Shown: piece after piece, positions 1 to 11,287 of the stretch | Numbering within the stretch: the first letter of the stretch is position 1 | How the letters are laid out: each line of letters starts with the position of its first letter | Source of the DNA: Polyodon spathula | Lineage: Eukaryota; Chordata; Actinopteri; Acipenseriformes; Polyodontidae | Assembly (NCBI RefSeq): GCF_017654505.1 | Contig: NC_054537.1 | Location: forward strand, 65,110,645-65,174,644 | Direction of reading: 5' to 3' | Length of the DNA: 64,000 bases | Notes under the pieces: generated by a model | Told to the model about the DNA's origin: nothing | The model's input: the letters and a program-made list of their open reading frames with translations, nothing else | Database searches by the model: none | Program-made: the position numbers and the translations under genes

Positions 1-780
1 GCACTCTTTCTAGAGCAACAATATTTTTTTTTTTTTACAATGAGGTGACCAGAACTGAACACAATATTCAAGATGAGGTCTTACTAATGGATTGTACAGT
101 TTTAACATTACTTCCCTTGATTTAAATTCAACACTTTTCACAATGTATCTGAGCATCTTGTTGGCCTTTTTTATAGCTTCTCCACATTGTCTAGATGAAG
201 ACATTTCTGAGTCATTTTCATAGATTCCTTCTCCAATTTCAGTATCTCCCATATGATATTTATAATGTACATTTTTATTTCCTGCGTGCAGTACCTTACA
301 CTTTTCTCTATTAAATGTCATTTGCCATGTGTCTGCCCAGTTCTGAATCTTGTCTAGATCATTTTGAATGACCTTTGCTAGTGGTTCTCTGACCTCTTTG
401 GGTCAAAATGGGTTTTCCCATTTTATATGGGGGAAGTTGAAATCCCCCATTAGTATGGCTTCTCCTTTGCTACACGCATTTCTAATGTATAACAGATTAT
501 TTTGCTCACCGTCTAAATCTGGCGGTCCATAGCATGCTCCTATTATTATGCCCTTTGAATTTTTGTCAGTTATTCTGACCCATATTGATTCTGCTTTATT
601 TTCTTTGTCCAGGTTTAACACCTGGGCTTCAAGACTGTTTCTTAAGTATAGCGCGACCTCTCCTCCTCTTCTGTCCTGCTTGTCTTTCCTATAGTGTATA
701 CCCACAAATATTATATTCGTCCCAATCACTCTCAGACAACCAAGTTTCTGTAACACCTATCACATCATAGTTACTTGTTA
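1..780 (-). mobile_element. CR1/L2-like LINE, internally deleted
   Basis: Read on the minus strand, 756-403 encodes part of an AP-endonuclease domain (GGEVALYLRNSLEA, IIIGACYGPPD, AILMGDFNFPHIKWENPF). It is followed at about 390-10 by the C-terminal part of a reverse transcriptase ([35 protein letters not shown]). The central RT core is missing and the copy runs off the left edge. The same family recurs at 51.5-52.6 kb. Confidence 0.8.
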
Positions 781-789
781 GTGCAGTAG

Positions 790-3060
790 CTTCAAGTTCT
801 GGGCTAGAAGGCTACAGAACCAATCTGCCCAAATTAGATTACACTTGGACACACTTGTTACAAGAAGTTATTCCATATGTGTTAACACACACTCTGTTGT
901 GCTTATAAAAATTATTGTTTATTTTGTAAAAAGAAACAAAAAACAATAAGATTTTAAACTATAAACATATTTTTATTGAATGTATCCCTACACAACTGCA
1001 AGACAGTACCTATACTTTGGCAGTAGAGCCTACAAACATGGATTAAATAACTTATTACTGCTGAATTCATCATTTTTGTAGACATGCACATTTATTTACT
1101 TGTTTATTTTAATACAGCAGCTTGAATATACTGTTTTTTTTCTGTAAAGTAAAAACTATAGAAATGTAGAATAAAACTGCTTATCTGCATGTTTTTACAC
1201 ACTGGTATGTAAACTTCATGTTTACAATAATGACATTCTACCTTTAAATGTTAAATGGCAAGCCTTTGTTGCTCTCACCACCAGTTTCAGAAACAGACAG
1301 GCTTACTCGCTTGCTGGGTGTCACTCAACACAAACAAAACTGTTTACTGCACTTTAACACACATCGATGTCGGCAATTACTGTAACTTTGCTTATTACTT
1401 ATTACACTGACTTTAAAATCTGAACCAAATTGTTTTTTTCATACATTATCTCTTCGCTGTTAAGGTCCAAAGCAACCACGCTGTACTTTTGAAAAGTGTT
1501 ATGGTCTTTTCTCACCAAGCACGTCGTGCCAAAGCGTCAGCACCAGCATATTTTGACGCTGTCAAGTTGCTTTCACACCAAATCAATCCATCTGAAGCAC
1601 TGAAAACAACATTTCCTTAACAAAAGTACAGGATTACATTTTTATATCTTTCAGCACCAAGTACTGTAACAGCAGTACTATTTCATGATAACTACAGGGG
1701 AGGGACTCGAAATAAGTAACACATGCGCAAAAGATATATACTTTCTCTCATGTCCCGTCCTGGGCTCCATAGTGTGTACACTATTTTGCAAAAAAATAAA
1801 CAAAAATGGTAATATAAGTATTTAGTTTACATGATGTAGTTTCGAGTGGTGTTCTCTTTGTCGCACAGTCTTTTTATACTGTACTTCTTTGCTGTTGAAA
1901 GTTATGGGCCTGAAAACACCAGGACATCTATCTCACAGCAATGACTATTGTTATAATTATTTAACCCCAGTTGTGATCTTCATACAGTACTTGCTATTTT
2001 TTTTTTTTTAGTAGGGTTGCAACCTTTATAAAATAATGATTCATTACTTGCAACTTTTTGTGCACAATGCTGGGGACCTCGTTTATCTAACATTGACTCC
2101 CCTACAACTTCCCAAGCCTGTTGAAACACAAATGCTACATTTCTCCAAAACAAAATATAGCTCAAAGAAATACTTCAGGATTGGGCTTAAAGTCTTTTTG
2201 CAAACTAGATAAATGAGAGGTTTCTCCGTTTTCTTGTTTTTCTCTCTCCTCTTTCTGAAACCCATTTTTTTGACACTTTAGGTGCCTGCCTATAAGCTGT
2301 GACCTTTCAACTTTCTGGTTTACTTATTTATTTATTTATTTAAAAGGGGCAGTCCAGTAGCCTACTCAGAAACAGCCATCAACAATCTGAATGTTTCATT
2401 ATTATTTTAAGGGAAAGAAAAAAAAAGCTTTAAATTTTGAATAAAAATATCAATAAAACAATTGTGTCATTGATGTGCATTTTTCAGAAATACACTGGTT
2501 AAGTAAGTAAATTTATGCTGGACACCCAGAGAGAAACGGGAACAGTCTATTTTAGACAGCGTTTGGGTAAGCTGACATGCAACACGCTCGGTGTGAATGG
2601 ACCTAATGCATGCGGAATATTTAAATGGACTGCATTCCTTAAACACCTGTCACATGTTTAATGAGTAAGTAGCGGGGTTCTGAAAAATACAGCGTTATAC
2701 ATCCCCATGTTTTGCTCCAACTGTTTAAATAAGATACCTGTAATTTCACTGTTAACATCCTGACAATCTTTTAAACTTACACAGTATGTTTCAAAGCTCT
2801 TTTCAAAATGGCCAGTCTAGTGCACTGACCCAAATGACCACACAATCATAATTTACATAATAGAACGTTGCAACACTACACTTGCACCAATCAACTACTA
2901 CAACTCAATTTAATGATACAAAATGTCTGATCACCATTAATAGAAACCAAATATTTGTATAACTACTTACAATGATATTATACTGAAAATATTAAAATGA
3001 CACCTTGCAAACAAATAATTACACAAAGCCCATACATATTATTAAAACAGCCAGCTATTA
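790..3060. other. No gene recognised (septin intron)
   Basis: AT-rich with short homopolymers and TTTA runs (about 2320-2342). No exon, conserved domain or clear transposon seen. Confidence 0.5.
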
Positions 3061-3068
3061 ATCCATTT

Positions 3069-3335
3069 TAAGTTTTGCATCACCTAAAATTTTAGGATTG
3101 AGACGCAAGAAAAAAACAAAACACCTGTATGATCTTTTATTTAATGTCATGTAATCAAAGAAACTACAAAATGACATTGCAAAAGTCTACTGGAAGACGT
3201 AGTAGTACAGTATTTCATGTTATAGAATTCAAAATGTCAGTTTTTCATTAAGTATACTGAAAACTACAAAGCGGAACGTAATTCAGTATGTTAACGCAAT
3301 ATTATTCAGGTTTCATTCGACTTTATGACACTAAA
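3069..3335 (-). mobile_element. Tc1-like MITE, copy A
   Basis: On the minus strand this matches the copies at 22452-22814 and 26910-29374 along most of its length (TTTTGCATCACC end, TTTTGTAGTTTCTTTG, TGAAACCTGAATAAT). The outer inverted repeat is worn at the distal end. Confidence 0.6.
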
Positions 3336-5200
3336 TTAGTAAATGTTTTTAGTTCAAAATTGTGAAAGTAGTCCTAAAATCGCCGAACACCAATTCCCTT
3401 CAAAACATACATTTGGGGACATGTATCAAGATCGACTGACGAAGCGCTAAATTGGCGGAGGGTAAGTAGCGCTCTGCCACGGCACAAATTTAACCCCATC
3501 CCGAATGAATTAACTGGAACAAAATGAATGAGGCACAGTGTAAGCTGCTACATTTAAATTTGTAAATGCGCTGCGCCGGTGTTCCGAAACCCTCAAAATG
3601 GGCTACCGGTAGCAAAGATTAACAGACTAATCTTAAAAATAGCGCCTCCCCTCCAAATGGACTACCTCAGTTGAAGAATGACCCGTGCTGACTAAGTGTC
3701 TTGGCTTTACATTATATTATTATACGATGGATAAAACCAAATAAACATAAACATAATGAAAAGGATATAATGAACCAAGCTTATTATACAACAAACCCAA
3801 ACAATTGTACACAATGAAATAGCTGGTATCGAGCTATAATTTCATACTTGGTGAGATCAAAGAGAGTAATACAGACCCTAAATACTCTCCCTGTGTTCCT
3901 GGGTTGTTCAGGAAGGTTAGGAGCCTTTACTATCCGCCGTAAGAAATGCCCCTAAAAATTCATGATATCACGAATTTCATGGAAATTGTGTATCTGACTG
4001 CCTGCCATGAAAATATGCATTTTATTTTCCTTACAGTATTTCACATTACTGTACTCTTCACTTCCCCTGTTGCTTTCATACTTTTATCAAGTAGAAGCAG
4101 CGCTACAGTAGCTTTTTTTTTTTTTTTTGCAACCATTTAAAAAAATTGACTTGTTTCCAGTTTGTTACATTTTTAAAGATTGTTTCAATAGCGAATCAAG
4201 TTACAATGTACATTTTTAAAGAGTTGACTCAGTAGCTAGGCTAAATATTAATGTTTCAGCCATAGTTTTTGATTGATGTTCTTGTTGAACTATTAATGAT
4301 AACACATTTTAGGCAACTTACATCAGTAGAATATAATGTAAATAGAAAATGTTGGATAAAATGGTGGTTTGTAACACTTCATAAATTTTTTTTTTTTTTT
4401 TTTTATTATCATTCGTGAATATTTTTTCAAAATACACAGAATTTTCCTGGCCCCTATGACTGCTGCCATAATGCTCTTTCCTATTAGCTGCTTTCTAACA
4501 CCTTAAAATGTATGGCTAATGAGCAGGGGAGAGCATTACATGGCGGAGTGTATTTTGGCGGTGCTAACATAGCCTTAACCTTTATGGTCCTGTGTCGGAC
4601 CAGGTCTGACATTATAATTTTCCCTTTTCAGTCCATTATCATCAAAAAGATGTAAAAAAACAAGTCTCTAGTCATTTTAACTCTGGGAAAAGCTGAGAAA
4701 ACCTTTCAATGACCAAGTGACATCGATAAGAGACGAATTAAGCCGAAAAATAAACAAAAATATATATATATGTATATATATATATGGTGTATTTGATAGC
4801 CCCATGCACCACAGAGATAACACGGACATAAACAAAGGAGATAGCCGCTTCTGCATCCAGCACTCAAAGAATATCATGGATATTTGCAGAGCTTTTTGAG
4901 ATGATATAGTAATAAAATAATTAGTTGGAACGCAAGTCAAGCTGCTTTATGTTTGGGATGAGCTGATGGCAAAGCAAGACGACTTCAAGATATTAGACAA
5001 AGCCATATGGTATCAGGGAGTGTACATTACTAGGACTGAGCCAACACATATGAGATACTTTACCAAAGCAACTAGTTCCATTGGTGGTGAAGACAGTTTT
5101 AACTCTAAAAGTGCACACAAAACTAAACATCAGCAAAGCAGAATATTAAAATCTGGCCACAAAATTTCTAACATTTAAAATTATAATGCTCCTTTTTCTA
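3336..5200. other. No gene recognised
   Basis: AT-rich intronic DNA with poly-T runs (4380-4404) and a short TATATA tract (4760-4784). The open frames here have low complexity and no recognised domain. Confidence 0.4.
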
Positions 5201-5339
5201 TATTAAAATAATTACTCTTTTTTTTTTTTTAAAATACATCTTTTACAATTTGACTTAGTTAAAAGGAAAAAAATCAAAAAAAGAAAAAGTCAGCTAAGAA
5301 TGAGGCTAATATGTCAGCGCACTCTTTAAAAAGGTAATG

Positions 5340-5850
5340 TGTTTCATCCCTTTAGAGGTCGGATTTACCTTGTACTCCAATGATCAGCAGTAAGGGGATT
5401 AGACTGATCAGAGGTAGGTGGACCAAAGTATAAGGTAACCTCACCTAGAAGATGATTCCTGACATCACTGTGAAAAACAAGCAAGACAGGTTCCAGCACC
5501 TGTACTGTAACCTGGTTATTAAAGGGTTTCCCAGGCCATAGGTTGTTACTGTACATAATGACAGTACAGCGATAAAGGTGATGACAAGGACAGAAAGAGC
5601 TAATAGGCAGGGTGTTGAAAAAGATTCTCACAGAGTCATTGGGCATTAATCCGTAGTTTTACTGTGTGAGAGTGTGATGCATGACTAAACCAAAACAAGT
5701 AAACTTCCCAAGGGAACAGCAGCAAATGTCTTTAGATGTAACTTTAACTTGCAAGTTCAACTGAAGCAACGCAAAATCTACAAAACAGCAAACTGCATTA
5801 CTGTCAATCAGTGAGATGATCACTATTCATCTGAGATGAAAGTGAAGCAA
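5340..5850 (-). pseudogene. Possible Ig-domain-like relic
   Basis: On the minus strand one frame reads from about 5790 to 5350 with a single in-frame stop, and contains LYRCTVIMYSNNLWPGKPF then NNQVTVQVLEP. A Y-x-C followed by a Gly-Lys turn and alternating VTVQV resembles the end of an immunoglobulin domain. No complete domain or clear exon borders; it could be chance. Confidence 0.18.
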
Positions 5851-5899
5851 GCTAGAGTTTTTAATCTTCCCCTTTGCTGGTTCTCAACTTTGTTTGTCT

Positions 5900-7370
5900 A
5901 GGGGCCTGGGCTGCATTTCTGTCTGATGACATAACTGAAATCGCTACAGGAAGAGAAAGCGTTTGAAAACAAAAGCTGGAAATTAATGCCACTTTTAGAG
6001 CCAGACTTGATCCAAAGCAACACTGAGGACCTAGAATTATGGTCATGTTCTTGCCCAAAGGCTTTTTGGCAACGCTTTACTGAAACTACATTCACTAACG
6101 TTTCTCTTCTAAAACAAATGGAATTCTGCTGATTTTTATTGTTGTAAATGTTACCTGAGAGTAGGAGAATAGTCACAGATGGAGTCAATACAGTACTGTA
6201 TAACTGGACACTACAAACTGGTACACTGGGATAAGTGCCTTGCATTATTGCCTTATTTGAAAACAAAGTTTTTCAGCAGGCTTATCCAGCCTCTCAAGCG
6301 CAACATGAACATACTGAATTTATGAGCTAAAGTGACGAATAATTGCTTCAAAAGATATTTAAAACTATTCAAGCTTTCATTTTCATCATTTTTGAAGGTT
6401 TGGCTTCTGCCAAGAGCATCAGAAAGAGATCCGATATGTAAATATTTTAACATTACCAAGAAAGCACCAAAGCTAACAAATCAACATTAGCCCATTTTAA
6501 TTTCTTTCAGATTTAACAAGGCAGACTGAAAAAAGGAAATCTAGCATGTGAGAAGTTGGGTAATTTTTGGGGAATTATAGTCTACTTACTGCTTGAATAT
6601 TAAAAACCTCTGTTAACAGTTTATATAATATGTATGCATGAGAAAATCCAGCACACAAACCAAATGGCCAATTTAAATTAGAACTCTTCACTTGTTTCAG
6701 GTTTTGTACAGTACTTGCTACTATAACAACCTTAACGATTGTTCCTAAACAGCAATAGTCTTGGACTACCGCACCTAACATAACATTAAGTAGTCCAAGA
6801 AACTAGCTCGCCACATAAATGTTACCAGTACCCAAAACATTACCTTTGTGTGGGATGCTTAAAATGAAAAGGCATTTTAAAATGACATTTGATTTTGTTC
6901 ATTACACAAACAGCATACGTGCAGCAAACCAAGAAATTCAGCCTGGATTTTGGGTTTCGAGAACGAGAACTACATAATGTTTAAAATTGACACAGTAAAA
7001 GGAAATGAAAGGTCTTCAGACTGTGACTTTGTTTATCAGAGTTAATATAATCTCCCTTTTGTGTTGCCATGATTAATGTCCTACATGATAATTGCACATA
7101 ATCTAGCCATGTTGTCCAAGCAACGAGTCTGCCCAACAACCCGCCCCTCAGTTTCCTGTGTACATAAACTGGGTGCAGATTGGGGGGAGGGGAGTCAATT
7201 TGTTTTTACAGAAACCTGTATACTTCCCATGGTGTCCCTTTTCCTGCGAGAACAAGGCTTCACTTAACAAACAATACAAAACAAAAATAAACCCTAGGTC
7301 ATGTTTTGGAGCGCAAATAAACCAAAACTTAACTGTATCCCGACTGTACCATTATGCAGACGCTAATACG
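5900..7370. other. No gene recognised
   Basis: Several unrelated short open frames on both strands but no domain or splice-consistent exon seen. Confidence 0.4.
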
Positions 7371-7374
7371 TTTA

Positions 7375-7394
7375 AAATATATATAATAGATATA

Positions 7395-7461
<67 letters not shown>

Positions 7462-7470
7462 TTGTATATT
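7375..7470. repeat. (TA)n microsatellite
   Basis: Interrupted TA array; produces artefactual Ile-Tyr open frames. Confidence 0.95.
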
Positions 7471-8101
7471 ATTAATTACCGCATTCAGGTCTATATATAA
7501 TTGTATGTATTGTCTTTTAAACCTGTCCTTTTATACGTGCCTTGTTTGTTAAATTACGAACAGTTGTATTAGTTTCTGATCAGTGTTCTGGGAAAACCTG
7601 GCATTTTGGCAGATGCTGTTTAAACGAGAAATGAAAAACTACAAGAACTACACAGTACTTTTTCTTTTCAGCAAAAACTGCAATTTAATCAGTACTTTGT
7701 AAACCTCCATTAATTACACAGTCTATATTTAACCTCACCTTTTGTATTTTTTATTTCCTGGCTTTAACCATTGTGCACACACACTTACAGCCCATGTAGG
7801 TACTTCTTGAAAACTGATTGTTTGCAATGAGATTAGGTCTGTATCCGTTTTAGGTTTGGAAAAACGATAAATAACTTTTCCATTCCGTTCCTGGTTCACA
7901 TTCCTTTCTTTTAAGCAATTTTATTACTTTCAGTTCTACATAGTTCTCGCTACAATCTTCACTTAGACACTTGTCTGTGTAAGTGGAATTTCAAACTCAA
8001 ATGTATCAATCTTTTCATGTTCGGATATTCGCTCAATTTAAATATTCGTTCTTTTTCAAAAAGTAATAAAAGCCATTATATTGGCCAGAATGTATACAGA
8101 A

Positions 8102-8345
8102 ACAGCATAGCAGCAGGGGAAGGGGGCGTGACCCCTGTATATGTCCCTTTATTTTACAGCAAGACATTACAATATGTAACACATTAAAGTAGAAAAATAT
8201 CCCAGGAGTAAAGAATATGTTGTGTAGGCCTTACTTTACCCCAGTGAATTAACTACAAAACAAAAGGTTGCCAAACAGCAGTTCAAGTTAAACATTGTTT
8301 TCTTTATTCCGGGAATAAATAGTACATAAAGTTGACACCGCATGT
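8102..8345. repeat. Dispersed repeat, copy 1
   Basis: The first ~55 bases (GGGGAAGGGGGCGTGACCCC and flanks) recur at 14023-14080, and the rest (ATATCCCAG to ACTTTACCCC and beyond) recurs at 15667-15860. Family unknown. Confidence 0.6.
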
Positions 8346-8349
8346 TATT

Positions 8350-9970
8350 TATTTTTTACTTTTTTTTTTTTTTCATCCTTGCCATCGCCGTTTTTTCACA
8401 GTAAAAAATGGAGATACACGTTTTCATGAAGTAACAGCATGAGGTTTACTTCTGAGTTTTTGTAGCTGAACAAACAAACAAACAAACAAACAAACAATAA
8501 AATGAGAAACTGAACTTTAAACACTTCAAATAAAACAAAAACGTGGAAATGGCATTGTAAAATGAAGGAGGGAAAAAAACAGTTATGGTTCTCGTTTCTT
8601 ACATTCCACATAACAATGTCGCAACAAAAACTATATAATATATAAAATCTATCTAATAATCACTACACAACATTTCCAGCAGGTTAGGCAGCGTTTAAGT
8701 GAGGCATTTCAGAATGACGTGCTTGCCTCTTTTCTGTCCCATGACATTCTGACTCGCTCTAAAGCACAATAGCGCTTTTTTGACCCAGATGACCTTCCAT
8801 AGAGATCGCTATGCGTGCAAGCATAATCTGGTTTGTTTTGCTGTCTAAAACTTTTAAATACAGGCTCAAGAGCTACTGTGTTGAAAATCCAAATGCTTTT
8901 ATGGCTGTTGGCAAAGGCATGTAGTTTGTGGTGTACAGCTATCGGCGGTAAATAAGTGCAAGGTATTTTTGTCATTTTCTAGCGAATACGTACATCTGAT
9001 TTTTTTCCGAACAATTGCTCGAATATTCAGATATTTGTCCCAACATTAATATGTGCACAACAGTTTTCCTTTTTGCTGTACCAAACTTAATGTGTCTGGT
9101 TTCTCAATATTACTGTGCAGTCTAAATCTTTGTGCTAAAAAACTATTTTTAGAAAGCAGAAACCTAAATTCAAGTCAGTGTAGGCAACCAAAAGGACAAC
9201 ACTGAAGCATACCAGCTTTGTGCTTAGAACAAGCATGAGAAGAGTTCTGTGAACCAAGGGCTGATCAGGATCCAGCATATTTCTTTTAAAAGGAAAGTTC
9301 ATGCAGCTGTATAAACCATAAAGCTTATTTAAAGAAACTCCCTTTAGCAGCCCTGCAATAGTTGCGGACAGTATACTCAAAGCAATGGAAAAATAAACGT
9401 TGGAATGCATAGAAAGAATGTCTTCTGAAGTTTGAAATGAACAACAACAAAAAATTGAACAATTAAAATAACCAAGAGTGGTAATTTCATTCAATAAAAC
9501 TCCATGGGTTGAAAGGACATTAGAAGGAAGTGATAAATTCCTGCTAGGAAAACCTTGTGAATTCCTCAGCTGGTTGGCTCTCGGTGCTACCTGAATGAAT
9601 GAAATGACAGGAAGTCTCCCACCCAAAGGCATTTGTCTTAACCATTGACTTAAAACATATTTGCTTTGGATTTCGGCTGAAATGATTACATGTTGTTGGG
9701 AAATTATGTAAATCTACTATCATTATCTTCAACAACATATCGATTTAAGCCACACACAGACTCCCAGTATAAGGCTGAAGCACTGGTACATTTCAGTTGT
9801 TGGTAGTAACTAGTCTTCAATAGCACTTGTTTTTGTATTTTACGGTTACTAGTGCGTACTGAGGCTGCTAAAAGATCACTTGCTTACTTTGCTCCATGGT
9901 CTTGGAATGACTTAAGAGTCTAAAACTTAAGCTGCTGTCCCGAATTGTACTAAAGTTATTTAAGAGTAAG
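8350..9970. other. No gene recognised
   Basis: Includes an (AAAC)n run at 8467-8496. A 165-codon minus-strand frame (9135-9632) and an 88-codon one (8709-8975) show no known domain and no matching splice pattern. Confidence 0.4.
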
Positions 9971-9977
9971 CTGCATG

Positions 9978-10553
9978 ATTTAAATTCAATTTTATTTTTA
10001 TATAGTGCCTTTTGCAACAAGTTGCCACAAAGCGCTTCACAAAGGCAAAAACAAGACACATTACTGAACAACAGTAACAATTTTAAAAAAGAACAGAATA
10101 AAAACAAAACATACTATATAAACTAATATAATAAAAATTATGTTAATCTAGAAAATTAATATAAATAAATAATAAAATTAATAAACAGTGGGAACAATAT
10201 GGGGCAAGAGGATAACAGCTCATCTGGATGAAAATGCCAGGCTATAGAAATGGGTTTTTAGTCTAGACTTGAAGACATTGACTGAAGGGGCTTCTCTAAT
10301 TGTGATGGGCAAGTTGTTCCATAATTTAGGTGCCATAGAACGAAAAGATTTACCACTTGAAGTTTTCTGTTTGAATAACAGGTACAGACAGTAGGCCAGC
10401 ACCCAGTGATCGGAGCAGGTGATTGGGGACATAGGGTTTCAAAAGATCTTTAAGGTATGGAGGTGCAATACCATTTAAAGCCTGTAAGTTAGTAATTGTA
10501 ATTGAGAGTTGTGCTTGTTTTAAGTAAGTGATTACACCTGTATTGATTATCAC
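9978..10553 (-). mobile_element. Non-LTR retrotransposon 3' end
   Basis: Two minus-strand frames give the C-terminal end of a LINE reverse transcriptase: NLQALNGIAPPYLKDLLKPY, then SFRSMAPKLWNNLPITIREA and VFKSRLKTHFYSLAF, with a frameshift between. The 3' tail at 9978-10040 has the typical AAGCGCTTTGTGGCAACTTG and TATATAAAAATAAA ending in minus-strand sense. Confidence 0.72.
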
Positions 10554-10559
10554 TAGCTG

Positions 10560-10736
10560 ACTGTTTATTGTATTGAGTATGACTTGTCTGTGTTTTAAAA
10601 GTATTTTATTTCTCTATTTGTATTTTGTATTGTTTTTTGTATTGCTGCTACCTTACTTGGCTAGGTCTCACTTGCAAGAGATATTAATATCAATGTGATT
10701 TCCAAGTAAAATAAAGGTTTATTATTATTATTATTA

Positions 10737-10780
<44 letters not shown>
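10560..10780 (+). mobile_element. Second LINE 3' tail with (TTA)n end
   Basis: Plus-strand TTGGCTAGGTCTCACTTGCA ... AATAAAGG followed by (TTA)n at 10718-10780, typical of an L2/Rex-type LINE 3' end. It is opposite in orientation to the neighbouring fragment. Confidence 0.5.
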
Positions 10781-10781
<1 letters not shown>

Positions 10782-10920
10782 CACATGGTAAATGAATGCA
10801 AACTTAATTTAATATTTTTCTGTTATTTGAAAATAATTTGTTTTAAGAGATATTTTTAAACATCTATAGAGACTGTAAATGAAAAGAAAACTAATCAAAA
10901 GCTTCAAAAAAAAAAAAAAA

Positions 10921-10961
10921 GTGGGGGGGGGGGGGGGAGGGGGGGGGGGGGGGGGGGGGGG
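10921..10961. repeat. Poly-G tract
   Basis: About 40 bases of nearly pure G after an A run. Strong G-quadruplex potential on the plus strand; C-rich in the septin transcript. Confidence 0.9.
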
Positions 10962-11184
10962 ACATGAATCACAGAACAACTACTAGATGTGTTAAATGAA
11001 ACAAACAAATACAAAATTGTTGCAACTGCAGTATATACAAAAGAATAAACAAAAAATAGCAATCTTGTGAGGCCCAGGTTCAATACTAATGAATACCAAA
11101 GAATTACCAACTCTATTGCTTCCTGAGGGGTGGCCACATTTGGTAGTTTGTCAATACCGAAAAATGAAAGAAAGCACAACTTAC

Positions 11185-11287
11185 CTACTACCATCAGTGT
11201 GAACTCAAACCCCCTTTTCACAGACTTTCTGTATACTTGATTTGGAAGATTTGCAAAACCCACGTATCCCTCAAGGTTTTTCTGTTC
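11185..11287 (-). CDS. SEPTIN7: SEPTIN7 coding exon 3
   Basis: 103 nt: 34 codons plus one G. It encodes [15 protein letters not shown], then [19 protein letters not shown], essentially identical to vertebrate septin-7: the segment before the GTPase P-loop, including the basic membrane-lipid-binding stretch (RKSVKR). Acceptor TTTAAG precedes and donor GTAAGT follows (plus-strand ACTTAC, 11179-11184). A second AG six bases into the exon (after GAACAG) could be an alternative acceptor; human SEPT7 isoforms also differ by one Gln here. The GTPase domain proper is in exons outside the window. Confidence 0.93.

Noticed and set aside
4560..4640. GGTCC-TGTGTC-GGACC palindrome as a transposon end
   Set aside because: Short arms and no matching partner end nearby.
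9135..9632. 165-codon minus-strand frame
   Set aside because: Longest unexplained frame in the septin intron, but no recognisable domain, no plausible splice sites that link it, and composition like random intron sequence.
1..11184. Search for septin P-loop and later septin exons
   Set aside because: No GESGLGKST- or DTPGFGD-coding sequence found by eye on the minus strand; the exons are taken to lie beyond the left edge.
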